Below, piece after piece: positions 36,132-44,639 of a stretch of DNA of 64,000 nt. Numbering within the stretch: position 1 is the first letter of the stretch; each line of letters begins with the position of its first letter. The position numbers were made by a program, and so were the translations under genes. A model generated the notes under the pieces. That model was given only the letters and a program-made list of their open reading frames with translations, was not told the origin of the DNA and did no database searches. Source of the stretch: Noviherbaspirillum sp. Root189 (GTDB lineage: Bacteria > Pseudomonadota > Gammaproteobacteria > Burkholderiales > Burkholderiaceae_D); contig NZ_LMHZ01000056.1 in assembly GCF_001428545.1 (NCBI RefSeq), forward strand, positions 238,297-302,296, written 5' to 3'.

Positions 36132-36518
36132 GACACACCTCCAGTCGTATCATTGCCTGATGAATGTGGGATTGAGCGATGCGCCGCGATATGGACGATA
36201 GCAAGTTTCCGCTTGAGGTAGTGGGGCATTCCCGAAGTCTCCTTATCCAAGGTATTTGTTATATGAAGCTCAGCGAGTTGAACGCTGCATTTATTCAGGC
36301 GCCTTGAGTGTTTTCGCTCTGATGATAGACAGTCCGGATTTCGGACTTCGACTGCGTTGTAAGCAGCTTTTATGCCCAGCCATGTAATTCACGGTTCCAC
36401 AGGCTTTCGCCTTGTGAGTTGTCTGTTCCGTGTTCATACTGCAGACAAAACCACGAAGCGCTGTATCCGGAAAAGACAGAATTTTCGGCGTGACGAGCGC
36501 TCCCGAATGCGTATTCGC
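36132..36518. other. Intergenic region upstream of the beta-oxidation operon
   Basis: There is no gene in these 387 bp. They hold a weak sigma-54-like element on the minus strand (GGGCAT-AAAAG-CTGC, 36363-36377, GG-N10-GC spacing correct) and a 6-bp hairpin AGTCCG-GATTT-CGGACT (36331-36347). Half-sites TTGTCT (36419-36424), GTGTTC (36430-36435) and AGACAA (36443-36448) lie upstream, the last two with the same N7 spacing seen at the activator's own site. The promoter for the operon starting at 36131 must lie here, but I cannot name it with certainty. Confidence 0.4.
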
Positions 36519-37367
36519 CTAATACTCGTAGAAGCCGCGCCCCGACTTGCGTCCGAGGTAGCCGGCATCAACCATCTCTTTCAGCAGCGGTGCCGGACGA
36601 TACTTCGAGTCGTTGAAGTCGTGATAAAACACGTTCATCACCGAAAGAAAGGTGTCTAGGCCGACCAGGTCGGTTAGCGCCAGCGGGCCGATCGGATGAT
36701 TCGCGCCCAGCTTCATGCCGGCATCGATCTCTTCACGCGTAGCGAGACCTTCCTGCAATACAAATATGGCTTCATTCATCATCGGGCACAGAATGCGGTT
36801 GACCACAAAGCCGGGCGCGTTCCTGACCGCGATCGGCGCTTTTCCGATCTTTTTCGCCAACGCATCGGTCGCCGCGAAGGTGGCATCTGTAGTCTGTATG
36901 CCACGTATGATTTCGACCAGAGACATGACCGGCACCGGGTTAAAGAAATGCATTCCGATCAGACGGCCTGGTTGCGCCAGCGTTGCGGCAAGTTTGGTGA
37001 TGGATACCGAAGACGTATTGCTGGCGATGATGCTTTCCGGCTTCGATACGCCGTCGATTTCCTTGAGTATCTTTTGTTTGAGTTCCAGATTCTCAGTGGC
37101 CGCTTCGATAATGAAGTCGGCTGCGGCAAGTTCATTAATATCAGTGGATCCCTTGATTGACCCAAGAATCGCCGACTTCTGCTGCTCCGAGATTTTTTGC
37201 TTGCTGACGAGACGATCGAGATTTGACGAGATGGCAGCGATGCCGCGCTCGACGGCGGCATCGTTAATGTCGCGCAGTATGACGTTCAGCCCTGCGGCTG
37301 CGCATACCTGAGCGATGCCGTTGCCCATCAGACCAGCGCCAAGGACACCTACCGTTTGAATGTTCAT
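36519..37367 (-). CDS. 3-hydroxybutyryl-CoA dehydrogenase
   Basis: NAD-dependent 3-hydroxyacyl-CoA dehydrogenase of normal short form (282 residues). The NAD loop is GAGLMGNGIAQVCAAAG, the catalytic-His segment is GMHFFNPVPVMSLVE, and the protein ends GRKSGRGFYEY. It supplies the step missing from the downstream operon and sits alone with its own sigma-54 promoter about 100 bp upstream. It differs from the split and long forms of the alicyclic operon in length and His-loop sequence. Confidence 0.92.
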   Translation of the reverse strand: MNIQTVGVLGAGLMGNGIAQVCAAAGLNVILRDINDAAVERGIAAISSNLDRLVSKQKISEQQKSAILGSIKGSTDINELAAADFIIEAATENLELKQKILKEIDGVSKPESIIASNTSSVSITKLAATLAQPGRLIGMHFFNPVPVMSLVEIIRGIQTTDATFAATDALAKKIGKAPIAVRNAPGFVVNRILCPMMNEAIFVLQEGLATREEIDAGMKLGANHPIGPLALTDLVGLDTFLSVMNVFYHDFNDSKYRPAPLLKEMVDAGYLGRKSGRGFYEY

Positions 37368-37468
37368 TGCATTTTCTTTCTTTAGTCTAATGTTGGTTGA
37401 GGCGCATAGACGTGTTCAGGCCACGTATGCCGACCTTATTCTTGCTGGTCGATCGGGCAGCTAAGTGC

Positions 37469-37483
37469 AACAAATATGCCATG
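37469..37483 (-). promoter_or_regulatory. Sigma-54 promoter for the 3-hydroxybutyryl-CoA dehydrogenase gene
   Basis: Minus-strand TGGCAT-ATTTG-TTGC followed by A, with exact GG-N10-GC spacing. The predicted start is near 37457 and the leader about 90 nt. A GTGTTT-N7-AGACAC dyad (37578-37596) lies about 105 bp upstream, resembling the putative activator sites elsewhere in the window. Confidence 0.75.
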
Positions 37484-37976
37484 GCGGCGACTGTGTATTA
37501 ATTAGGTGGCGCAAGACTGCGAAGCCATAGGCAGAACCGCAGATAGAAAGCCTGCCGTACCAATTTTTATGTACAGTGTGTTTCTGGCGAAGACACTTGC
37601 TGTAATCATTACTGTCTGCATGAAGAACATATTCAGCCTAGCTCACGGCTTAAAAGCGAGCAGTAAGACTTTCTGCTGGATGGATGGCAGGTAGACGGTC
37701 TGCATGGAAGCTCGTTGTTCTGACCGTGCAGCACGGAATTGCATTTATCCGAGCATCGTCGAATCTTTAAGAAGAACTTCAAGCCATTGGTCCTGCGTCT
37801 TCAGAGTCAACGCGCCCATCATCGCGGCGGTCAATGTAGTCGGAGCTGGTGGCTACGGTTTCAGTAACGCAACGCATTGCCTGTAACCTCGCAAGGCGGA
37901 ACGTACTATCGAATGCTCCTGGCGTCTGGCAGTCGCCACAGATATATGGCGGGCTGTGCGATGTGCCAATCTTAAT
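37484..37976. other. Mostly gene-free stretch with a degraded insert
   Basis: I see no intact gene here. It holds the imperfect dyad at 37578-37596 and, near 37806-37886, a fragment resembling an enoyl-CoA hydratase. Base composition drops below that of the operons on either side, which fits degraded or foreign DNA. Confidence 0.4.
37806..37886 (+). pseudogene. Enoyl-CoA hydratase remnant
   Basis: About 26 codons read NAPIIAAVNVVGAGGYGF, then SNATHC, closely recalling the KPxIAAVNGxxxGGGFxLxLACD oxyanion-hole stretch of crotonases. No start and no flanking crotonase sequence remain. It could be a scrap of a hydratase once encoded beside the dehydrogenase at 36519. It is too short for certainty. 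Confidence 0.35.
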
Positions 37977-38390
37977 TTACTTGACAGCTCTACGTCTGAG
38001 AACGGCGCGCACACTTGCCATATACCACCTCCCACCATATCTTCCTCGTATTCCCAAGCGGTTCAGCGATTGCGCGATCGATCCTAGCGTTTCGCCATGC
38101 GCACGTTGCTCAAGGATCTTTAGTACGGCGCTTTCCATGGTCGAGCCGGACAAGTCGTCGCGCGACAGCGCATCCTCACCGGGTGATCCGACAAGTTCTT
38201 TTGCTCGTGCGTTAGACATCGCACCATTCAGTGAACTGAGTTGGCGAACCAGAAAATCACCTTTATTCATGTTGCATTTCATCTCTTTAGGCTGGAAGGA
38301 GTAACGCCTCACCTCCACGGTAATTCCCGCTTTTTTGCGCGTAAGGATTCGCGTAATCATTTGCTCATCCACACACCGGCCGCCTGTCAT
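37977..38390 (-). CDS. Small orphan protein resembling a serine-recombinase C-terminal domain
   Basis: A 137-residue basic protein. The C-terminal half (AVLKILEQRAHGETLGSIAQ, LNRLGIRGRYGGRW, ASVRAVLRRR) has the helix-turn-helix pattern of the recombinase domain that follows a resolvase catalytic core (LNxxGI...G.W..xxVxxIL). The catalytic domain is absent and the first 40 residues are unlike it. AGGGAG about 10 bases before the ATG supports translation, and a consensus sigma-54 promoter lies about 140 bp upstream. It may be a DNA-binding regulator rather than a broken recombinase. Confidence 0.6.
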   Translation of the reverse strand: MTGGRCVDEQMITRILTRKKAGITVEVRRYSFQPKEMKCNMNKGDFLVRQLSSLNGAMSNARAKELVGSPGEDALSRDDLSGSTMESAVLKILEQRAHGETLGSIAQSLNRLGIRGRYGGRWYMASVRAVLRRRAVK

Positions 38391-38531
38391 TACGCTTATT
38401 CTCCCTGGCCCTCGGCCATCGGATTGCCAGTCCGATCACGCGACACAGACGATTGACCGTCGCTACCTCGGCAAGAAGGTAAGGCAAAGACGCGATAGGC
38501 GAAGAAAGCGCCGCTGACCAGTGTGTCGGAT

Positions 38532-38546
38532 CGCAAAAACCGTGCC
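38532..38546 (-). promoter_or_regulatory. Sigma-54 promoter upstream of the orphan recombinase-like gene
   Basis: Minus-strand TGGCAC-GGTTT-TTGC is an exact consensus match with GG-N10-GC spacing. It points at the gene starting at 38390, with a leader of about 130 nt. Upstream, TTGTTC (38657-38662) and the dyad GTGTTC-N7-GAACAT (38671-38689) lie about 110-155 bp away, in enhancer range. Apart from these and the fragment at 38785, the 585 bp between 38390 and 38976 hold nothing I recognise. Confidence 0.75.
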
Positions 38547-38784
38547 AATCGTAAAATAAATTTTTTAGGTAGTATCGCCACCTGCATCAATCCTACTGTC
38601 TAGCTACCGGGGCTTCTCATGTACTTTGACTTCGCCGCGCCTTCAATACTGGACGGTTGTTCGACTAAAAGTGTTCTCACTGTGAACATTCTGGTTTCGC
38701 GGGTGTATTTACTATGTGCATATAGGGTCTTCAAGACTTATCTCCCCTGGATTTTTGCGGATACCCCAGATTGAATCGCGGCAG

Positions 38785-38907
38785 CGCCTTGAATTGATTG
38801 ATACCAGTGTCTCGCTAGCACCAGTCTTCCAATACCTGTACCCCGCTGGCAAGGAAGCCCGACCAGCGGCTGGCCTGATCGATATTGGCGCTGTCGAGAT
38901 TCCTTAA
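38785..38907 (+). pseudogene. C-terminal scrap of a parallel beta-helix protein
   Basis: An open stretch of about 40 codons ends ARPAAGLIDIGAVEIP followed by a stop. This recalls the RPxGxxxDIGAxE ending of secreted right-handed beta-helix/choice-of-anchor proteins. No upstream portion of such a gene is present, so it would be a remnant. The short length keeps this tentative. Confidence 0.3.
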
Positions 38908-38975
38908 GCGCGTGATGGTGACGGTAAAGGCGTAGTCAGCGCTACAATAGGCGCTTCCCAGAGAAAGGACGCCAT

Positions 38976-39461
38976 ATGAAGATAGCGAAAGATACCGTGG
39001 TCTCGCTCCACTACACCTTATCAGATGCCGAGGGCAATCAAATTGACAAGAGCAAGCAACCCATGGTGTATCTCCATGGTGGATACGGCAATACGCTGCC
39101 TAAAATTGAAGCGGCAATGGAAGGCAAAGATACAGGCTATACAACCACAATTAACGTCGAACCGTCCGATGCGTTTGGGTACTACGATGAGCAATTAGTG
39201 AAGGTTGAGCCGCGTAAAAACTTGCCGGCGCAAATCGAGGTCGGCATGCAATTCGAAGGAAGGGTAGACGCCGAAGACAATACGCACAGCGTTGTCTTTA
39301 CCGTGACTGAATTCAATGACGAGCAGGTGACATTGGATGGAAATCATCCACTGGCGGGCCTGTCGTTACGGTTTGCACTGAACGTAACGGACGTACGTGC
39401 AGCCACCACGGAAGAAATCTCGCATGGGCACGTGCATGGCCCGCACGGCCATCACCATTGA
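38976..39461 (+). CDS. slyD: FKBP-type peptidyl-prolyl isomerase, SlyD family
   Basis: Cytoplasmic prolyl isomerase/chaperone of 161 residues. It has the FKBP core (VVSLHYTLSDAEGNQIDKS), an inserted-flap domain (about 70-130) and a short His-rich tail (HGHVHGPHGHHH), shorter than that of E. coli SlyD, which may bind nickel. AAAGGA precedes the ATG. A GC-rich hairpin (39467-39495) follows the stop. It has no visible link to the catabolic genes. Confidence 0.92.
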   Translation: MKIAKDTVVSLHYTLSDAEGNQIDKSKQPMVYLHGGYGNTLPKIEAAMEGKDTGYTTTINVEPSDAFGYYDEQLVKVEPRKNLPAQIEVGMQFEGRVDAEDNTHSVVFTVTEFNDEQVTLDGNHPLAGLSLRFALNVTDVRAATTEEISHGHVHGPHGHHH

Positions 39462-39788
39462 TCTACCGGTGCAGCGGTCGTCAAGCCGCGCACCGTAAAG
39501 TGCAAACAGATATTCATCGTCTAGTCTGATGCCCCCTGCTGTACCCTTGGTTTAAGCTTCATACGCAGTCCCACAGGGCTTAAGGTGGCTTCCTATTATA
39601 TTTTTGTGCGTATAAGCATATAAAGAAATTAAAGAAGACAACGATGGTGCGGCGCAGTATCATGAATCTGTCTCCTCCAACTCAACTTGAATTGGATTCG
39701 CCCGCTACCGCAAGGTCTGCGGGCTTTTTTCTTTTCCGACCTGCCTGCATAACTACATCATGCTCCTGAGCCAGATTTCCGGCTCTTA
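39462..39788. other. Gap after slyD, possible small RNA
   Basis: There is no coding gene in these 327 bp. A hairpin without T-run lies right after slyD (39467-39495). An AT-rich block near 39590-39640 is followed about 70 bp later by a strong intrinsic terminator at 39700-39734. A short non-coding transcript ending at that terminator is possible, but I see no conserved RNA family. Confidence 0.3.
39700..39734 (+). terminator. Rho-independent terminator
   Basis: GCCCGC (39700-39705) pairs with GCGGGC (39719-39724) across a 13-base loop, followed by TTTTTTCTTTT. This is a good plus-strand terminator for slyD read-through or a short RNA, facing the convergent LysR gene end. Confidence 0.75.
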
Positions 39789-40679
39789 TTAAAGCAGATC
39801 GGCTAACCGCTTCGCCGCGGCATCAAGAAAAAGCCGTAGCGCTGGAGTGATGCTTGCAGGATTCCACAACAGATGCGCCGCTGATACAGCACGCGCGCCG
39901 AGAATAGGCACGAACCGCGCGCCGGAGATCGCCGATCGCGCCAGGGATGCCGGCACCAGCGATACGCCGAGACCGTTTGCTACCAACGCGGTAATGGTAA
40001 GCCATTGTCTCGCCGCATATCGGGTCTGCGGTTCAAAGCCAGCCTGTCGGCAGATGGCGATCACATTGTCGTAGTTCGCCGGCGATATCTCGCGTGCGAA
40101 CATGATAAAGGGCCTGCCGACGAGTTCCTTCAACGCGATCTGCTCTCGCCCCGCCAGTGGATGCGAGGCAGGAAGGCAGCAAACGAATGCGTCGTCAGGC
40201 AGTGCAAGACCCGCCAGGCCATCCGGTATGTGAGGCACGTTGACAAAGCCTGCGTCGAGCCTTCCATGCTTCAGGCCGTCGATTTGTTCCATCGATGATT
40301 GCTCGCGCAGGGTGACCTCGATGCTGGGATGCCGCGCAAGAAAACAGGTGACGATGTCAGGCACGTCGCGGTACACCATCGATCCCGTGAACCCGATATC
40401 CAGTCGTCCTAGACTGCCGGACGCCACTGAACGAGCAGTGTCATTCGCATGTTCGAGCCGATCGAGGATCGCTTGCGCCTCGATGTAATACGCCTTCCCC
40501 GCCGCCGTCAGGCTCACGCGCTTGTTGTCGCGCTCGAAGAGCCGGATGCCAAGCTCCTTTTCCAGAGACTGAATCGAGAAGCTTAGCGGCGGCTGAGTGA
40601 TTGCGAGCCGCAATGCCGCGCGGCCAAAATGCAGTTCTTCGGCAAGAGCGACGAAATAGCGTAAGTGCCTGAGCTCCAT
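39789..40679 (-). CDS. LysR-type transcriptional regulator
   Basis: A 296-residue LysR protein: winged helix at 1-60 (ELRHLRYFVALAEELHFGRAALRLAITQPPLS) and an effector-binding domain after residue 90. GGGGAG precedes the ATG. It lies downstream of and in the same direction as the dehydrogenase, cupin, CoA-transferase and Bug receptor genes. That makes it either the last gene of their operon or, more likely, their local regulator with its own promoter in the 93-bp gap upstream. Confidence 0.93.
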   Translation of the reverse strand: MELRHLRYFVALAEELHFGRAALRLAITQPPLSFSIQSLEKELGIRLFERDNKRVSLTAAGKAYYIEAQAILDRLEHANDTARSVASGSLGRLDIGFTGSMVYRDVPDIVTCFLARHPSIEVTLREQSSMEQIDGLKHGRLDAGFVNVPHIPDGLAGLALPDDAFVCCLPASHPLAGREQIALKELVGRPFIMFAREISPANYDNVIAICRQAGFEPQTRYAARQWLTITALVANGLGVSLVPASLARSAISGARFVPILGARAVSAAHLLWNPASITPALRLFLDAAAKRLADLL

Positions 40680-40772
40680 GTCTCCCCGTGCGTTGAAGGT
40701 CGTATAAACAATAAATAAAGGCGCTTTTCCTCCTTATGCCTTCAATACGCATGCAATACGCATGCTGTGCGG

Positions 40773-41936
40773 TCAATAGGATTTCGCCAGTCCAAGTACT
40801 TTCTCGGCAATAAAGCACAAGATGAGCTGCGGACTAACGGGCGCGAGCCTTGGAATCCACGATTCTCGCAGATAACGCTCGACATGGTATTCCTTTGCAT
40901 AGCCCATGCCACCGTGGGTAAAGATAGCATTCTCGCAAGCATGAAAACACGCTTCGGCAGCAAGGTACTTGGCAGCGTTGGCTTCCGCGGCGCATTGCCT
41001 GCCGCTGTCATAGAACGAGGCTGCCTTGAACACCATCAGGTTGGCCGCCTCGAGTTCCATCCATGATTTTGCCAAGGGATGCTGTATTCCCTGGTTCTGA
41101 CCGATGGGCCGGTCAAACACGATGCGCTCTTTCGCATACTCGGCTGCGCGGCGCAGCGCAGCGCGGCCGAGGCCAATGGCTTCCGCCGCGATCAGGATCC
41201 GTTCCGGATTCAGACCGTGGAGGATGTAGTTGAAACCTTTGCCTTCCTCGCCAATGCGATCCTCGACCGGGATACGCAGACCATCAATGAAGACCTGGTT
41301 GGAATCAACCGCCTTGCGGCCCATCTTCTCGATCTCGCGTACTTCCACGTGGCTGCGGTCGAGATCAGTGTAGAACAGCGAAAGACCATCGGTGCCTTTG
41401 GCCTCCTCCACCGGCGTGGTACGGGCGAGCAGCAGCATCTTGTTGGCGACCTGAGCCGTCGAGATCCAGACTTTCTGCCCCGTCACCACATAGTGGTCAC
41501 CTTCGCGTACGGCACGGGTAGCGAGCTTGAGCGTATTGAGACCGGTATTGGGTTCCGTCACCGCGAAGCAGGCCTTGTCCTTACCCTGAATAAGGGGTGG
41601 AAGCCAACGCCGCTTCTGCTCGTCGGTGCCGAACACAACCACTGGATGCAAGCCAAATATATTCATGTGTACGGCCGACGCACCTGATAAACCCGCGCCG
41701 GTGCTGGCGATCGTTTGCATCATCAATGCCGCCTCGGTGATGCCCAGCCCTGCTCCGCCGTATTCCTCCGGCATCGCAATGCCCAACCAGCCGGCCTCTC
41801 CCAGCGCGCGATGAAAATCCTCAGGGAATCCGCCCTCGCGATCCTTGGTCGCCCAATAGTCATCATCAAATGGGACGCACAGCTTTTCGATAGCACTACG
41901 TATCTGTTCCTGTTCTGCGCTCAGCAAGTAGTCCAT
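40773..41936 (-). CDS. Acyl-CoA dehydrogenase
   Basis: A 387-residue flavin dehydrogenase with CFAVTEPNTGLNTLK at the FAD site, where GSD of most relatives is GLN. The usual C-terminal YEGT glutamate is missing (RLAPVSPQ there). A Glu sits instead in GLNPERILIAAEAIG, the place used by isovaleryl- and long-chain acyl-CoA dehydrogenases, so it is probably active. AAGGAG precedes the ATG, and the cupin gene stops 3 bp before it. Confidence 0.9.
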   Translation of the reverse strand: MDYLLSAEQEQIRSAIEKLCVPFDDDYWATKDREGGFPEDFHRALGEAGWLGIAMPEEYGGAGLGITEAALMMQTIASTGAGLSGASAVHMNIFGLHPVVVFGTDEQKRRWLPPLIQGKDKACFAVTEPNTGLNTLKLATRAVREGDHYVVTGQKVWISTAQVANKMLLLARTTPVEEAKGTDGLSLFYTDLDRSHVEVREIEKMGRKAVDSNQVFIDGLRIPVEDRIGEEGKGFNYILHGLNPERILIAAEAIGLGRAALRRAAEYAKERIVFDRPIGQNQGIQHPLAKSWMELEAANLMVFKAASFYDSGRQCAAEANAAKYLAAEACFHACENAIFTHGGMGYAKEYHVERYLRESWIPRLAPVSPQLILCFIAEKVLGLAKSY

Positions 41937-41939
41937 TCT

Positions 41940-42332
41940 TTACTCCTTCGGCAGGTTAGCGGTCGTGCGGGCATTGGATTCCGCATAAGGCGGGCTGTAT
42001 ATCACTAGTAACCGGGCCGGCTTTTCACTGGTAACCGTGAATACATGCATTGCATCCGCAGGAAAGAAGCAGGTGTCCCCCGGAAGCATGTCGAACATCT
42101 CGCCGCCAACTTCGACACGCGCGCTGCCTTCTAGCAAGTAACACACCTGCTCAATGCCAGGATGTGAATGCGGCAGTGCTCCGCCATCACGCTCGATGAC
42201 GCCCAGCACGACTTCGACATGCTTGGCACCGACGTTCTCCCGACCGATCAGGCGCCGGTTAATCGTGCCGGTGTGGTTTGCCGGCGAATAGGCGGGCGCC
42301 TCGCCAGCGCGCACCAGATATCGATTGGTCAT
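41940..42332 (-). CDS. Single-domain cupin protein
   Basis: A 130-residue cupin with both motifs: LPHSHPGIEQVCYLLEG and PGDTCFFPADAMHVF. The His residues for a metal site are present. Small cupins of this type serve as isomerases, dioxygenase-like enzymes or sensors; the role here is unknown. The ATG overlaps the CoA-transferase stop by one base (TAATG), so they are translationally coupled. Confidence 0.85.
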   Translation of the reverse strand: MTNRYLVRAGEAPAYSPANHTGTINRRLIGRENVGAKHVEVVLGVIERDGGALPHSHPGIEQVCYLLEGSARVEVGGEMFDMLPGDTCFFPADAMHVFTVTSEKPARLLVIYSPPYAESNARTTANLPKE

Positions 42333-43564
42333 TAACTGTTCTCCTTGTCGAGCGAATGGCAAGCGGTCACGCCGCTGGCGATCAATTGTTCAATCTGCTG
42401 TACCGAATAACCCGCCTCAGCCAGGATCTCGGCGGAATGCTGTCCGAGCAGCGGCGCCGGCGACACCTCGGGATTAGGCGGGGTCTGCGACCACGAAGTC
42501 GGATTTCCCGTGGTGCGTATCGCCCCTTCGGTCGGATGTATAACCTCACGAATGAAGCCCGTCTGCCGCAGGTGCTGGTCTTCAAGCAGGTCGGCCGGGG
42601 AGTTCATTGGCATGTTGGGAATGTCAGCCTCATCGAGTAGGGCTTGCCATTCCGCCGTGGTCCTTTCGCGCATCAGGGAGGCGACTTCTGCATAGACAGC
42701 ATCGATATGGGCGGCGCGCATGCGGTGCGTCGAAAAGCGCTCGTCCCGGGTAAAACGCTCCGGATCGCCGATGGCGGCAAAGAAGTTGCGCCAGTGCTTA
42801 TCGTTATAGATCAGCACGCAAAGATAACCATCGCGGGTTTGATAAGGCCGACGATGCGCAGTAAGCAGACGTGCGTAGCCCGGCTCGCCCTCCGGCGGTT
42901 CGAACGACAATCCGGCCAGGTGGTCACCCAGCACCAACTGCGACATCGCCTCGAACATGGGCACCACGACTGCCTGCCCTGTCCCGCTTTTCTCACGCGC
43001 ATACAATGCCGTCGTTACCGCATACACCGCATGCAAGCCAGTGACGCGGTCTCCCATGGTGACCGGGGCATAGCATGGCGCTTCTGCGCCATACTGCTGC
43101 ATGAGCCATGGCAAGCCGGTGGCACCCTGAATCAGGTCGTCGTAGGCAGCCTTCTCCGCATATGGCCCATCCTGTCCGAAGCCGCAGCAGCTGACATGAA
43201 TGATGCGGGGGTTGCGCTGCCGGACCGATTCATAGTCGAGACCGAGGCGTGCGATGGCTTGTGGTCGCACGTTCGTGATCAGCACATCGGCATGCTCGGC
43301 AAGGCTCAGCACCGCTTCGCGTCCCTGCGGCTGTTTCAGGTCGAGCACGATGCTTCGCTTGCCCTGATTGGCGTGAAGGAAGATGTGGCCCATGCCGGCA
43401 TGGCGCATGGGTCCGACATGACGCATGTTGTCGCCGTCCGGCGTCTCGATCTTGATGACGTCGGCACCGAGCGATGCCAAGATCTGTGTTGCGTATGGCC
43501 CCATGATGACCGAGGTCATGTCGAGAATCCGGATGCCCGCCAGCGGGCCTGATTGCGTTGTCAT
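42332..43564 (-). CDS. Type III CoA-transferase (CaiB/BaiF)
   Basis: A 410-residue family III CoA-transferase with the opening LAGIRILDMTSVIMGPYATQ and the YDDLIQGATG segment bearing the expected Asp. CoA-transferase, acyl-CoA dehydrogenase, Bug receptor and LysR is a recurring betaproteobacterial combination, usually for an unidentified carboxylic acid. It is the first enzyme gene after the receptor, 7 bp downstream of it. Confidence 0.91.
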   Translation of the reverse strand: MTTQSGPLAGIRILDMTSVIMGPYATQILASLGADVIKIETPDGDNMRHVGPMRHAGMGHIFLHANQGKRSIVLDLKQPQGREAVLSLAEHADVLITNVRPQAIARLGLDYESVRQRNPRIIHVSCCGFGQDGPYAEKAAYDDLIQGATGLPWLMQQYGAEAPCYAPVTMGDRVTGLHAVYAVTTALYAREKSGTGQAVVVPMFEAMSQLVLGDHLAGLSFEPPEGEPGYARLLTAHRRPYQTRDGYLCVLIYNDKHWRNFFAAIGDPERFTRDERFSTHRMRAAHIDAVYAEVASLMRERTTAEWQALLDEADIPNMPMNSPADLLEDQHLRQTGFIREVIHPTEGAIRTTGNPTSWSQTPPNPEVSPAPLLGQHSAEILAEAGYSVQQIEQLIASGVTACHSLDKENS

Positions 43565-43571
43565 ACCTTAC

Positions 43572-44534
43572 CTATTCGGGTTGGATGCCGGCCTGCTTGA
43601 TGAGCATGCTCCAGTGGTCACGTTGCGCAACGACGTACTTCGCGAATTCCTGTGGCGTCGCCGACGGGCTCACCTGGAAACCCTGTGTCGCAAGCTTGTC
43701 CTGCACTTCTTTATCCCCGAGGACCGCCAGGATTTCGGTATTAAGGCGATCGACGATGGGTTTGGGCATTCCCGCCGGGCCGAAGATGCCGTTCCATGAC
43801 GTCAGATCAAAGCCAGGAACTGTCTGGCCCACGGGTGGCACATTCGGCAGTAGTCTTGACGGCGCGGCAGTAGTCACCGCGAGCGTTCTGACCTTATCTG
43901 TCTTAAGCATTGACATGCCTGAGCCGAAATCGACTACGTAGAAATCGATCTGTCCACCGATCAGATCAGTCATTGCCTGCGGACTGGATTTATACGGGAC
44001 TTGAAGCATATTGATGCCAGCCAGCCGCTTTATGGTCTCCGTCGCGACCAGCGATGTGCTGTTGGGCGTGCCGTAGGACAACTTGCCGGGATTGGCCTTG
44101 GCATAATCAACGAATTCCTTCAGTGTTTTAACAGGCAGTTTCGGATTAACGACGACTGCAAATGGCAACTCGCCGACCAGCGTGACGGGTGTGAAATCCT
44201 TTACCGGGTCATAGCGCAGCGCCTTGAACAGGCTCGGATTGGCGGAGTGGGAGGTATTGGTGGTCATCATCAACGTATAGCCATCCGGCTTGGCGCCAGC
44301 GACATGCACCGCCGCAATCTGCGCGCTTGCGCCCGGTTTGTTGTCCACGATCACGGGCTGCTTCAGCCGGTCGCTTAATTTCTGTGCGACCACCCGTGCA
44401 ACCCCGTCGGTACCGCTGCCGGCAGCAAAGGGCACTACCAAGGTGATCGGTCCCGAGGGATATGTCTGTGCACTGGCAGAACCAGCGGTTATCAGCAACC
44501 CTATGGTTCCGACGAACGTTGCCATGAATTTCAT
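43572..44534 (-). CDS. Bug-family (TctC) periplasmic receptor
   Basis: Tripartite tricarboxylate transporter-type binding protein of 320 residues. A signal peptide ends at GSASA (about residue 23), and the mature protein starts YPSGPITLVVPFAAGSGTD, the Bug hallmark. No TctA/TctB membrane genes are nearby, as is usual for orphan Bug proteins, so it may work with a distant transporter or as a sensor. GGAG precedes the ATG. Confidence 0.92.
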   Translation of the reverse strand: MKFMATFVGTIGLLITAGSASAQTYPSGPITLVVPFAAGSGTDGVARVVAQKLSDRLKQPVIVDNKPGASAQIAAVHVAGAKPDGYTLMMTTNTSHSANPSLFKALRYDPVKDFTPVTLVGELPFAVVVNPKLPVKTLKEFVDYAKANPGKLSYGTPNSTSLVATETIKRLAGINMLQVPYKSSPQAMTDLIGGQIDFYVVDFGSGMSMLKTDKVRTLAVTTAAPSRLLPNVPPVGQTVPGFDLTSWNGIFGPAGMPKPIVDRLNTEILAVLGDKEVQDKLATQGFQVSPSATPQEFAKYVVAQRDHWSMLIKQAGIQPE

Positions 44535-44639
44535 GTAGGTCTCCTCACTTGTTGAAACCGCTCGATGTGGCGGTAGAGAGATCATCATTCAGCGATCAAT
44601 CCATGTCCAATCGTAAATATGGCTTGTACGATCTAAAGA

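Noticed and set aside
36298-36312. GGCGCCTTG resembling the end of the extragenic repeat
   Set aside because: The matching GGCGTTGC end and the internal stem are absent.
42644-43552. A 302-codon plus-strand open frame
   Set aside because: Entirely antisense to the CoA-transferase gene at 42332-43564, which carries clear CaiB motifs.
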